From contig NZ_JBHSSW010000004.1 of NCBI RefSeq assembly GCF_042659465.1, positions 124,001 through 188,000 of the forward strand: a stretch of 64,000 bases of DNA. The letters run 5' to 3'. Position 1 is the stretch's first letter, and every line of letters begins with the position of its first letter. Of the stretch, positions 33,817-41,883 are shown in pieces. A program made the position numbers and the translations under genes. This stretch comes from Ponticaulis profundi. GTDB taxonomy: Bacteria > Pseudomonadota > Alphaproteobacteria > Caulobacterales > Hyphomonadaceae. The notes beneath the pieces were generated by a model. The model was given only the letters and a program-made list of their open reading frames with translations. It ran no database searches and had not been told where the DNA came from.

Positions 33817-34185
33817 ATGTTGCATAAGCCTGATCCTCCAAGAAACGATAATGCAAAAAGGGCATCTTCAAGACCGCAAGGTGGAAGTTTTGTCCTGCGC
33901 AGCGCCATGGCGCTGACGCGTGCATCATTGGCAGGCATTGGTGTAGTTCTCGTGCCAACGGGCGTTGTCGTTGCTATGATGACGCCAATCCTGCCAATCG
34001 GTTTGCCGATTGTCATTCTTGGTGTCGTGCTGGTCGCACGTAATGCGAGCTGGGGACGTCGGATGTTTCAGGCCATTCTGGCAAAGTATCCTCGCCTTGA
34101 ACGGTTTGCACCCGATTGGTTACTCAGGCTGATTTTTGGCGAGGTTCATGACAAGCCGGAAATCGAAGAGCAAAAACAGACATAA
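33817..34185 (+). CDS. Small two-helix membrane protein (PGPGW-like)
   Basis: This 122-residue protein has a polar N-terminus, two adjacent hydrophobic segments (about residues 30-75) and a basic, amphipathic tail. The run TPILPIGLPIVILGVVLVARNASWGRRMFQ resembles the PGPGW family of putative membrane proteins of unknown function. An internal ATG at 33907 would start just before the first helix; neither start has a good ribosome-binding site. The gene ends at a terminator shared with the ATP synthase operon. Confidence 0.6.
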   Translation: MLHKPDPPRNDNAKRASSRPQGGSFVLRSAMALTRASLAGIGVVLVPTGVVVAMMTPILPIGLPIVILGVVLVARNASWGRRMFQAILAKYPRLERFAPDWLLRLIFGEVHDKPEIEEQKQT

Positions 34186-34214
34186 AAAAAGGCCGCGAAA
34201 ATCGCGGCCTTTTT
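34184..34214. terminator. Bidirectional terminator, small membrane protein / ATP synthase F0 operon
   Basis: AAAAAAGGCCGCGA and TCGCGGCCTTTTTT form a perfect inverted repeat with an AAA loop and T-runs on both strands. It ends the F0 operon on the minus strand. Confidence 0.93.
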
Positions 34215-34232
34215 TCTTGAATTTTATCTGTC

Positions 34233-34799
34233 TTACAGAGCTGATTTGACCTGAGACAGTGCCGACTGGAATGCCTCTGAGCCAGAAGACTTTTCGGCAT
34301 TGCTGCGAATGAGTTCCGCAGCTGCGCGCGTCGCTGCATCAGCAGCCACTTTCTTCACAGCCAGCGTTGCTTCTTCTTCAGCACGTGCAATCCGCACTTC
34401 GACCTGCGCTTCGCGACGCGCAACCATGTCTGTCAGGTCCTTATCGGCCTGAGCCATGAGTGCTTTCGCGTCTGCTTCAGCCTGGCGCATAATAGCTTCG
34501 GCCTGTTCAGCAGCCTCTTCCTGGCGACGCTCTGCTTCTTTCAGCTTCTCGGAAGCCTCTTCACGGAGCGCCTGAGCCTGAGCCAGTTCGCGTTCGATCT
34601 CGCTTGCACGAGAGTCGAGCATATTGCCGACAGCTTTGAACGCGCCCATACGCCAGACCGCGATCAGAAAGATGACCAGCGTTGCGAATGCCCAGTGCGT
34701 GGAGTTCAGGTAGAATGGTTCACCCGGTGCTGCAAATGCAGCAGGGGCGAGTGTCATCGTACCGATAGCAGTCGCTAGAAGTCCCGTACCGAGTTTCAT
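34233..34799 (-). CDS. atpF: ATP synthase F0 subunit b
   Basis: This 188-residue protein has an N-terminal hydrophobic part ending FYLNSTHWAFATLVIFLIAVWRMGAF. A long charged coiled coil follows (about residues 50-175), with heptads such as REEASEKLKEAERRQEEAAEQ. Subunit b is the stator stalk linking F0 to F1. The first hydrophobic stretch (ATAIGTMTLAPAAFA) looks like a cleavable signal, which is unusual but seen in some alphaproteobacterial b subunits. It overlaps the b' gene by ATGA and is last in the operon. Confidence 0.93.
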   Translation of the reverse strand: MKLGTGLLATAIGTMTLAPAAFAAPGEPFYLNSTHWAFATLVIFLIAVWRMGAFKAVGNMLDSRASEIERELAQAQALREEASEKLKEAERRQEEAAEQAEAIMRQAEADAKALMAQADKDLTDMVARREAQVEVRIARAEEEATLAVKKVAADAATRAAAELIRSNAEKSSGSEAFQSALSQVKSAL

Positions 34800-35362
34800 G
34801 CTGCCACCTCATCAACTGATTTACGAACAGTCGCTTCAATCTCAGCATCGGATGCTGAAGTGCCCAGCTGAGCCAGAATGGCTGCAGTGGTGGCTGAGGC
34901 AATGTCTGAAACATTCGCCATAGCCGCGCTCTTCATTCCATCGATACGCGATTCAGCTTCTGAAAGCTTTGCATCCAGTTCTGCAGTCTTTGTTGCGGTG
35001 ATCTCGGAGATCTTCGCATCAATTTCAGAACGAGCCTGCTCAGCTTTGGCGCGTGCATCTGAACGAGCGACAGAGAGTTGCTTGTCCATCTCAACCAGAG
35101 CCTCATCGGCTTCGGTTTTCATGCGTGCGGCTTCGTCGAGGTCAGCGGCAATGCGGCCCTTACGTTGTTCAATAATCCCACCGAGTTTCGGCAGAACGAG
35201 CCGAGACAGGAGGACGTAAAGAAGAACAAACGAGATCGCCAGCCAAAAGAGCTGTGATGGGAATGTGCTGAAATCAAACGGCGGGAATGCGGCGCCAGCG
35301 TGGTCCGCTCCGTGCGCAGCAGCGTCTGCCGGGTGATCAGCACCGAGGGTTTCTGATGCCAT
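34796..35362 (-). CDS. ATP synthase F0 subunit b'
   Basis: From ATG 35362 this is 188 residues: an Ala/His/Asp-rich N-terminus, one membrane helix (SQLFWLAISFVLLYVLLSRLV-type, about residues 37-56) and a coiled coil (IIEQRKGRIAADLDEA onward). The b' form (often named atpF2 or atpX) pairs with b to give a heterodimeric stator, as in other alphaproteobacteria and in cyanobacteria. The frame extends upstream to 35398 without a better start. It lies between atpE and atpF. Confidence 0.93.
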   Translation of the reverse strand: MASETLGADHPADAAAHGADHAGAAFPPFDFSTFPSQLFWLAISFVLLYVLLSRLVLPKLGGIIEQRKGRIAADLDEAARMKTEADEALVEMDKQLSVARSDARAKAEQARSEIDAKISEITATKTAELDAKLSEAESRIDGMKSAAMANVSDIASATTAAILAQLGTSASDAEIEATVRKSVDEVAA

Positions 35363-35427
35363 GGGTGGTGACCTTGATCTTGTATTTGCGGGCCCCAAGC
35401 GAGGCCCGCTTCCGACGTGGGTTTAAA

Positions 35428-35652
35428 TTAGACCACGAACAGCAGGATCAGGGCAATCAGGAACCCGAAGATGCCGAGCGCCTCAACGAGGGCGAAGCCC
35501 AGGAACAGGTTACCCTGTTGTTGTGGAGCAGCTGATGGGTTGCGCATAGCAGCGTCCAGGTAGCTAGAGAAAATGTTGCCAACGCCGAGTGCAGCGCCAA
35601 ACATAGCGAGAGTTGCGAGACCCGCGCCAACGTACTTCAGACCTTCTTCCAT
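35428..35652 (-). CDS. atpE: ATP synthase F0 subunit c
   Basis: This 74-residue hairpin of two helices has a polar loop RNPSAAPQQQ (residues 37-46) and the proton-carrying Glu57 in FALVEALGIF. Helix 1 carries the glycine pattern GAGLATLAMFGAALGVG. About ten or more copies form the rotor ring. There is no sodium-type Gln/Ser signature that I can establish. A 94-bp spacer holding an inverted repeat separates it from atpB. Confidence 0.97.
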   Translation of the reverse strand: MEEGLKYVGAGLATLAMFGAALGVGNIFSSYLDAAMRNPSAAPQQQGNLFLGFALVEALGIFGFLIALILLFVV

Positions 35653-35698
35653 GGTAGTAACTCCCCTAAATGGAAAACTGTGCTCGTGAAACCTACTC

Positions 35699-35727
35699 AG
35701 TCCAATTGGTCAAGTCTCAATTGGACT
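35699..35727 (-). other. Hairpin in the atpB-atpE spacer
   Basis: AGTCCAATTG (35699-35708) and CAATTGGACT (35718-35727) form a perfect 10-bp stem with a 9-nt loop. In the minus-strand mRNA it lies 19 bases past the atpB stop and 46 bases before the atpE start. No T-run follows on the minus strand, so it is more likely an mRNA processing or stabilising element than a terminator. Confidence 0.6.
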
Positions 35728-35746
35728 TTGTTCTTACTTAGAACCC

Positions 35747-36511
35747 TTAGTGTGCCGGATGGAATGCATCGTTGAGATAGATGCAGGTTAGAATTGCAAA
35801 GATGTACGCCTGCAGGAATGCCACCAGGAATTCCAGAGCTGTAATCGCGATTGCAAGAAGAACCGGGAAGGGCGCCAGGAGCGATACGGCACTGAACGTG
35901 CCAAGCATGGCTGCACCAAATCCGACGAAAAGCTTGAGAACGATGTGTCCTGCGAGAATGTTACCGAACAGACGCAGAGACAGTGTGACCGGGCGAACGA
36001 AGAAAGAGATGATTTCCAGTGGCACAAGCAGGATCAGTAGTGGCCAAGGAACACCAGACGGCGCGAAAAGTTTGAAGAATTTCAGGCCGTTCTTCATCAC
36101 ACCATAAACAATCACAGTGATGAAAACGAGCAGCGCGAGAGCTGCAGTCACAACAACCTGAGACGTTGTCGTGAAGAAATACGGTACCATGCCGAGCATG
36201 TTGGCCGCGAAGACGAACATGAAGATGGTGAAAACGAGTGGGAAGAATTTGAAGCCTTCTTCGCCAATGGTATCGCGGATCATATTCGCGATGAATTCAT
36301 AGCCAAGCTCACCAACAGACTGGATACGGCTTGGAACGATCTGGGCTTTAGAGGTCGCGATCAGGAAGAAACCTACGATCAGTGCGACTGCCAGCAGCAT
36401 GAAAAAGCTGGCGTTCGTGAAAGAGATGTCAAAACCAGCGATCTCTGGAAGTGAAATCCACTCAGAAACCACAAACTGGTGCATGGGGTCGAGTGCCATA
36501 CGAAACATCAT
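35747..36511 (-). CDS. atpB: ATP synthase F0 subunit a
   Basis: This 254-residue protein has five to six membrane helices. The essential Arg is in VTLSLRLFGNILAGH, and the late helix has LEFLVAFLQAYIFAILTCIYLNDA with the conserved Glu and Gln. It forms the proton half-channels against the c-ring. A second Met at position 2 and another at 5 are possible starts. Its start shares one base with the atpI stop (translational coupling). Confidence 0.96.
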   Translation of the reverse strand: MMFRMALDPMHQFVVSEWISLPEIAGFDISFTNASFFMLLAVALIVGFFLIATSKAQIVPSRIQSVGELGYEFIANMIRDTIGEEGFKFFPLVFTIFMFVFAANMLGMVPYFFTTTSQVVVTAALALLVFITVIVYGVMKNGLKFFKLFAPSGVPWPLLILLVPLEIISFFVRPVTLSLRLFGNILAGHIVLKLFVGFGAAMLGTFSAVSLLAPFPVLLAIAITALEFLVAFLQAYIFAILTCIYLNDAFHPAH

Positions 36512-36870
36512 CAGTTGTCTTGCCCCTTATTCGTCGAACCGGAATCACCCGCTTCGGCGTCATCAACTTTTGCGCTGCTGTTGGCATACTGGCTCGCCGA
36601 CCGCAACATCAATCTGAACCCGGCGATCATTCCGAGACTTAAGAGGATCAATACCCCCCAGGGTTCTGTACCCAAAGTCCGGTCGAGCGCCAGCCCGAAA
36701 ACCAATCCAACCACAGCACCCCCAACGAGGTCGAGCACCATTTTCATCCCGACGCCATAGCCTGACGCGCTGGACTGGTTTTTCCGTTTGGGCGTTTTCG
36801 CCGCCTGCTTAGCCTGAGCCGCGGCGATCCGCGCACTCAAGTCATCTTTGTCAGACGGGGAAGGGCCCAT
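36511..36870 (-). CDS. atpI: ATP synthase protein I
   Basis: This 119-residue protein has a charged N-terminus (DDLSARIAAAQAKQAAKTPKRK) and two membrane helices, with GVGMKMVLDLVGGAVVGLVFGLALDRTLGT typical of the AtpI/AtpZ group. It opens most F-type operons and helps c-ring assembly or Mg uptake in some species. It lies directly upstream of atpB and overlaps it by one base, giving the order atpI-atpB-atpE-atpF'-atpF. The F1 genes are not in this window. Confidence 0.92.
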   Translation of the reverse strand: MGPSPSDKDDLSARIAAAQAKQAAKTPKRKNQSSASGYGVGMKMVLDLVGGAVVGLVFGLALDRTLGTEPWGVLILLSLGMIAGFRLMLRSASQYANSSAKVDDAEAGDSGSTNKGQDN

Positions 36871-36944
36871 AGAGCCACCATGGCTTTCTAATTGCTGTGA
36901 CCGAAGTCGCGCGGAAGCTATCCATGCCGGTGCATGAAGTCAAG

Positions 36945-36974
36945 CAAGGATGTTTTTGCTACATCCTTGTTTTT
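36945..36974. terminator. Hairpin with T-run in the smc-atpI gap
   Basis: CAAGGATGT and ACATCCTTG form a perfect 9-bp stem. The TTTTT tract follows in the plus direction, although both flanking genes are read on the minus strand. On the minus strand it reads into CTTGAC, a poor terminator, so its role is unclear. Confidence 0.45.
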
Positions 36975-36998
36975 ATTAGAGTCGTGTCGAAAAGTTGA

Positions 36999-39900
36999 CT
37001 ATTCAGCTGCGACCAATTGCTCAGCCGTGCCCAAATCGACCGAAACGATGCGGGAAACGCCGCGCTCCTGCATGGTCACACCGAACAATCGGTCCATACG
37101 AGACATCGTCACTGGATTGTGTGTGATTGCGACGAATCGAGTGGACGTACGACGGCGCATTTCATCCAGAAGACGACAGAAGCGATCCACGTTGACATCA
37201 TCGAGCGGCGCATCGACCTCATCCAGCACACAGATCGGCGCCGGATTGGAAAGAAAGACCGCAAAAATAAGCGCCGTCGCTGTCAGCGCCTGCTCGCCGC
37301 CGGACATCAGATTGAGGGAGGTCACTTTCTTGCCAGGCGGCTGAGCGAATATTTCGAGACCGGCCATAAGCGGGTCATCGGCATCCACCAGCTTGAGTTC
37401 GGCCTGGCCGCCATTGAACAGCGCGGTGAACAGGCTCTGGAAATGCTCATTGACGGTTTCGAAGGCCGCGAGAAGTCGGTCTCTGCCTTCTTCGTTCAGG
37501 GCATCGACGCCTTCGCGGAGTTTCGCGATGGCTGCCGTGAGGTCTGCTTTTTCCGTGTGCTGCGCGCCGAGACGTTCTGCCAGTTCTTCTGCTTCCCGTT
37601 CGGCATCCTGGTTTACAGCGCCGAGAGACATCAGTTCGTTTTTCTGGATAGCCAGTTCCTGATCAACGGCTTTGGTGTTCGCTTCCAGCCAGTCTTCTTC
37701 CAGAAAACTTTCTGCCAGTGTCAGCAGCCCCTGAGGCTGGCGCTGAAACTGAGAGCTTGCAAGCTCTTCGGCGTCGCGCAGGCGTTCCTTGGCGGTTTCC
37801 AGTTGCGCCGATGCCATGGCGCCATCTTCGCGCGCTTTGCTGGCGGCATCTTTCGCGGCTCTTGCCTGTGCTTCGGCGGCCCGGGATTCGCCTTCTGCTG
37901 CTGCATGTGTGTCTGCGGCTTCCTGGCGTTTTGCTTCCAGCGATTTCAGATCGAAGGCGAGCGCATCGATCTGGTCCTGAATTTTTTCCGGCTGATCCTT
38001 TGATGCTTCGAGCGCGTCGCGGGTCGATGTGCGATTGGCGTGCAGCTCACCGATGCGCTGGCGCGATTGTTCCAGACGTTTGGACCAGTCGCGAATATCC
38101 CGTTCCAGGCCGCGACGACGACCTTCCAGCCGTTCACGGTTGCGCTGAAGGTCGCTCAGGGCGGAGCGGGCATTTGTTTCATCGCTTCGCAGTCCGGAGA
38201 TCCGATTTCGAATCTCTGCCAACTCACCTGCGATACGATCAGTATCATCCGCCTCGTCTGCGCCGGGTAGGGCGTCAAAAGCAGTTTTGGCCTCGTCGCG
38301 TTGCGAGCGAGCTGTTTCAACGGTTTCCGAAAGCGAGTCGCGCTTCAGGCTTGCACGTTCGAGCGCCTGCTCGGTGCGGAAGACCTGATTGTTTGCTTCA
38401 TTGCGAGCTTTTTGCAGGAGAGGCGCTTGTTGGCGAAGCTGTCGGAGGTCTGTTTCAGCGGTCTGACGAGCAGACTGGCATTCGGTCTTGCGAGCCTGGG
38501 CCGCGCTCAGTTCTGCTTCCAGTTCGGGCACGGCTTTCCGGGCGGCGTCCAGACGATTGCGTTGCTCAAGCTGTTCGGCCTGAGACAATGGCGCGTCACT
38601 CTTGCGGACATAGCCGTCCCAGCGCCACAGACCGCCTGCCTTGGAGATAATGCGTTGTCCAACTTGCAGCGCACTGACCAGGGCGGCCGCATCGCCATCA
38701 GTTTCGACCACACCGCACTGTGCCAGTCGCCTAGATAGCTCAGCGGGGGCCTCGCAGACGTCGGCGAGCGACTGGCATCCGGACGGCAAAGCCGGGTCGG
38801 AAAGCGTCGTTGCACCGCCCCAGAATGCCGGAGCTGATGGGTCCAGAGGCGCGTTCAGATCATCGCCAAGCGCAGCAGCAAGCGCGCGCTCATATCCGGG
38901 GGCTGGCGACAGGGCATCCAGAACAGGCGGCGCCGATGACGATTCGGCTTTGCGAAGGAGACGTTCAAGGCCTGTGATTTCTGCTTTCAGCGTCCGAAGT
39001 TTGCTGTCTGCTTCCTGCAGGGGCTGATTGGCGGCGTCCTCCGCTTTGCGCAGATCACCCAGTTCGTCTTCTCGGGCCGTTATCGCGGCTGCGCTTTCTT
39101 CAAGTTTCGTTTCGGCGCGCTCCAGTGCGGCTTTGGCCTGTTCGGCTTCTGCCTCCAGCGCCGTGGTGTCAGGCAAACGGGCCATCTCCGCGTCGAGCTG
39201 GTTCAGGCGATTTTGCGCAGCGTTCAGACGCTGTTCCAGATCACGACGCTGGCGTTCGGTGGCTTCGCGTTCCGCGCGGATACGCGCCAGTGTTTCGGTG
39301 TGGGACTGTGCGATCTGTTCGGCGTCTTTCAGATCCTTCTGGATCATTTGCAGGCGCGCCATTGCCTCCTGCTGGTCCCGCTCAAAAGCCTCCGGATCGA
39401 GGCTCGGCAGATTTGAAAGCGCATATTGTGCTTCTTCAAGGCGCGCTTCGGCGTCTTCGGTCAGCCCTTGTTCGCGCGAAACATCTGAAACGATACGTTC
39501 AAGGTCGCTGGTATAGCGCGTGACGGCGCTGTCAGCTTCTCGCTTTTCGCCCTGAAGCTGGGTCAGGCGCACCTTGGCCTGGCCAACGCGTGCAGCCGCT
39601 TCTGCTTCAGCTGCGCGAAGCGGTTCGATCTTTTCTCTTGCCTCGAGGGCTTTACGTTCTGTGATCGCGTCTTCGAGGGTGAGTTTTTCAACATCCTCGC
39701 GGGATTTGGCGAGCGCGGCTTTTGCGTCTTCTAGCACGCGCTGTGCATTGGACCAGCGGCGGTGTGCGATCAGCGCTTCAAGGCTATTCACACGCTCGGA
39801 TATGGCCTTGTGTTTGCGGGCCTTGCTGGCCTGACGTTTGAGCGAGCCGAGCTGACGTTCCACTTCAGAAGATACTTCTGAGAGGCGTTCGAGATTGTTC

Positions 39901-40463
39901 TCCGCACCGCGCAGCTTCAGTTCTGCTTCATGACGGCGGGTGTTCAGACCGGCAATGCCAGCAGCTTCCTCAAGCAGGCGACGGCGGTTCTGTGGCTTGG
40001 AGCCGATCAGTTCGCTGATCTGTCCCTGGCGCACAAGGGCAGGGGAGTTCGCGCCGGTTGAGGCATCAGCGAACAGGAGCTGAATGTCCTTGCCGCGAAC
40101 GGTCTTGCCATTGATCTTGTAGGTGGAGCCAACGCCGCGTCTCAGCTTTCGCAGGACCTCAAGGCGTTCCATATCATTGAATTCGGGCGGTGCGCGTCGA
40201 TCCGTATTGTCGAGGACCAGCGTCACTTCAGCCGTTTCGCGTGCCGGGCGCTTTTCAGTGCCGGAGAAGATGAGGTCATCCATCTCTCCGCCACGCATGG
40301 CGCGAGCGGAACTCGCGCCCATGACCCAGCGCAGGGATTCGAGCAGATTGGATTTACCGCAACCATTCGGGCCAACAATACCCGTAAGGCCGGGTTCAAC
40401 GTAGAACGTGACTGGATCTACGAAGGATTTGAACCCGGCAATTTTGATTTCGGTAATCTGCAA
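36999..40463 (-). CDS. smc: Chromosome partition protein SMC
   Basis: This 1154-residue condensin ATPase has a Walker A loop near residue 32 (GPNGCGKSNLLESLRWVMG). Long antiparallel coiled coils flank a hinge (about 500-650), and the signature LNLMSGGEQALTA and Walker B PICVLDEVDAPLDD lie near the C-terminus. With ScpA and ScpB (not here) it compacts and aligns chromosome arms. It follows the DsbA-like gene by 10 bases, as in other Caulobacterales, and is probably cotranscribed with dciA and dsbA. Confidence 0.97.
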   Translation of the reverse strand: MQITEIKIAGFKSFVDPVTFYVEPGLTGIVGPNGCGKSNLLESLRWVMGASSARAMRGGEMDDLIFSGTEKRPARETAEVTLVLDNTDRRAPPEFNDMERLEVLRKLRRGVGSTYKINGKTVRGKDIQLLFADASTGANSPALVRQGQISELIGSKPQNRRRLLEEAAGIAGLNTRRHEAELKLRGAENNLERLSEVSSEVERQLGSLKRQASKARKHKAISERVNSLEALIAHRRWSNAQRVLEDAKAALAKSREDVEKLTLEDAITERKALEAREKIEPLRAAEAEAAARVGQAKVRLTQLQGEKREADSAVTRYTSDLERIVSDVSREQGLTEDAEARLEEAQYALSNLPSLDPEAFERDQQEAMARLQMIQKDLKDAEQIAQSHTETLARIRAEREATERQRRDLEQRLNAAQNRLNQLDAEMARLPDTTALEAEAEQAKAALERAETKLEESAAAITAREDELGDLRKAEDAANQPLQEADSKLRTLKAEITGLERLLRKAESSSAPPVLDALSPAPGYERALAAALGDDLNAPLDPSAPAFWGGATTLSDPALPSGCQSLADVCEAPAELSRRLAQCGVVETDGDAAALVSALQVGQRIISKAGGLWRWDGYVRKSDAPLSQAEQLEQRNRLDAARKAVPELEAELSAAQARKTECQSARQTAETDLRQLRQQAPLLQKARNEANNQVFRTEQALERASLKRDSLSETVETARSQRDEAKTAFDALPGADEADDTDRIAGELAEIRNRISGLRSDETNARSALSDLQRNRERLEGRRRGLERDIRDWSKRLEQSRQRIGELHANRTSTRDALEASKDQPEKIQDQIDALAFDLKSLEAKRQEAADTHAAAEGESRAAEAQARAAKDAASKAREDGAMASAQLETAKERLRDAEELASSQFQRQPQGLLTLAESFLEEDWLEANTKAVDQELAIQKNELMSLGAVNQDAEREAEELAERLGAQHTEKADLTAAIAKLREGVDALNEEGRDRLLAAFETVNEHFQSLFTALFNGGQAELKLVDADDPLMAGLEIFAQPPGKKVTSLNLMSGGEQALTATALIFAVFLSNPAPICVLDEVDAPLDDVNVDRFCRLLDEMRRRTSTRFVAITHNPVTMSRMDRLFGVTMQERGVSRIVSVDLGTAEQLVAAE

Positions 40464-40473
40464 TCAAGACCCC

Positions 40474-41205
40474 TTATTCTTCAGTCGCGGTCTCTTCGGG
40501 TGTTGGTGTTTCCGCTTCTGTTTCTTCAACGACCTCAGCCGCTTCTTCTTCGACGGCTGGCTCGATACCCAGCTTTTGATCGATGAGTGCGTTGAGACCT
40601 TCTGCTGTGTAGGCTGTGCGATCGACGAATTCACCGTCAATGATCAGCGTCGGTGTCGAGTTCACACCCAGTTCAATACCGGTGTTCATCGTGCTGTCGA
40701 TGAAGTCGAACAGTTTCTGGTCACGTACGCAGACATTGAACTGCTCTTCGTTCAGGCCATGGCGTTGAGCGACGGCGAGCAGAGCGCCGCGACCTGCACG
40801 GTTGCGCGCAGCGGTCATGATGCCAGTCTGGTTGGAGAACAGGTCCTCAAGAACCTCAAAATATTTGTCGTCGCCTGCGCAACGCGCGATCTGAAAGCCG
40901 GCCATGGCGATGTCACCCGGCGCTGTCAGGAACTCACGGAACTCAAGACGCAGTTCGCCGGCCTCGATACGTGGCTTCAGGTCTGGCAGAATCTCGTTGT
41001 GGAAATGTGCACAGTGGACGCAGGTGACGGAGGCGTACTCAACCATCACGACAGGTGCATCTTCATTGCCGAGGCTTTGAATTTCGAAAGTGGTCGACGG
41101 CAGGCTGCCCGTTGTCGGCTTGCCATCGTTTGCGTCGCTCGCACCGCCGCAAGCTGCGAGCGTTGCGCATGCGAAAGCAGACATCATCCAGGTGGTAAGT
41201 TTCAT
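40474..41205 (-). CDS. DsbA-like thiol-disulfide lipoprotein
   Basis: This 243-residue protein has a lipoprotein signal ending LAAC (Cys19), then a thioredoxin fold of the DsbA_4/BdbD-like type (VVMVEYASVTCVHCAHFH). The redox pair is C62-V-H-C65. A cis-proline loop is suggested by GVNSTPTLIIDGEFV. The tail is strongly acidic (VEEEAAEVVEETEAETP). It probably oxidises or isomerises envelope proteins while anchored in the membrane. The position immediately upstream of smc is conserved in relatives, without a known functional link. Confidence 0.9.
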   Translation of the reverse strand: MKLTTWMMSAFACATLAACGGASDANDGKPTTGSLPSTTFEIQSLGNEDAPVVMVEYASVTCVHCAHFHNEILPDLKPRIEAGELRLEFREFLTAPGDIAMAGFQIARCAGDDKYFEVLEDLFSNQTGIMTAARNRAGRGALLAVAQRHGLNEEQFNVCVRDQKLFDFIDSTMNTGIELGVNSTPTLIIDGEFVDRTAYTAEGLNALIDQKLGIEPAVEEEAAEVVEETEAETPTPEETATEE

Positions 41206-41248
41206 AATCTTATTTCCGTCAACAGATTCGAGGGTTTCGCCAATGGCG

Positions 41249-41803
41249 TCATTTTTTTTCCTGTGTATAGACGGCCTTTCCGAAGGCCAGCAAGACTTGC
41301 GTTAGTTGCGGATTTTTAATGCCCTGCAAGCCTGCTTTGAGGGCTTCCTCATCTTTCATTGGCAAGGGTGCCGTCCATTTGGGCGATTTGCTCGCCGTTT
41401 TTGCCTGACTGGAATGCACATATTTGATGGATTTGAGGCCGCCGCCGGTGAGAACCGATAGTTTCTGGCGTAACGCATCGCCCTGGTGCTGAAACATGGG
41501 GGCGGCTGCCGGCAGGATTTCAAGCGTCAGGACCAGTTCACCCTGTTTGCCTGTCAGTTTGATCGGTTTGGATATTTTGGCGAGCCGCTCACCCACAAGG
41601 TCTTTCCAGCGCGCACGGATCTGGCCGATCCCCGGACCTTCATCCTTGAGAATGGGGCGCGTTATTTTATGCAGCCGATTGGCAAAGCTCGGCGTGCCCG
41701 GCGTTGCAGGTTTGGCGCGATGGCGAGATAGCCGGGCAAGCGCTTCTGCCTCGTCGATCGGGTTTCGGGGAACCAGTTTTTCGATGTCCGGATTGCTTGC
41801 CAT
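41249..41803 (-). CDS. DciA-like DUF721 protein
   Basis: This protein of about 184 residues has the DUF721 core GIGQIRARWKDLVGERLAKISKPIKLTGKQGELVLTL. DUF721 proteins (DciA) load or assist the replicative helicase in bacteria lacking DnaC; whether this alphaproteobacterial form does the same is inference. ATG 41803 is taken; a GTG at 41818 is in frame and equally lacks a ribosome-binding site. It is divergent from mutY across an 80-bp region and lies upstream of dsbA and smc. Confidence 0.8.
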   Translation of the reverse strand: MASNPDIEKLVPRNPIDEAEALARLSRHRAKPATPGTPSFANRLHKITRPILKDEGPGIGQIRARWKDLVGERLAKISKPIKLTGKQGELVLTLEILPAAAPMFQHQGDALRQKLSVLTGGGLKSIKYVHSSQAKTASKSPKWTAPLPMKDEEALKAGLQGIKNPQLTQVLLAFGKAVYTQEKK

Positions 41804-41822
41804 AAGGGAAAGTCTCACGGGC

Positions 41823-41859
41823 GTTGAAACTGCGCAATATTGAGAGGGCTATTTTCAAC
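41823..41859. promoter_or_regulatory. Dyad in the dciA-mutY divergent promoter region
   Basis: GTTGAAA (41823-41829) and TTTCAAC (41853-41859) are a perfect inverted repeat enclosing the palindrome CAATATTG (41835-41842). It is a possible shared operator; no regulator is recognised. Confidence 0.3.
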
Positions 41860-41883
41860 AGTGGTTTGGTCTATATCGGGCTG

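Noticed and set aside
36945..36974. Stem considered as a CRISPR-like or mobile-element end
   Set aside because: It is single copy, with no spacer array, no flanking direct repeats and no transposase nearby.
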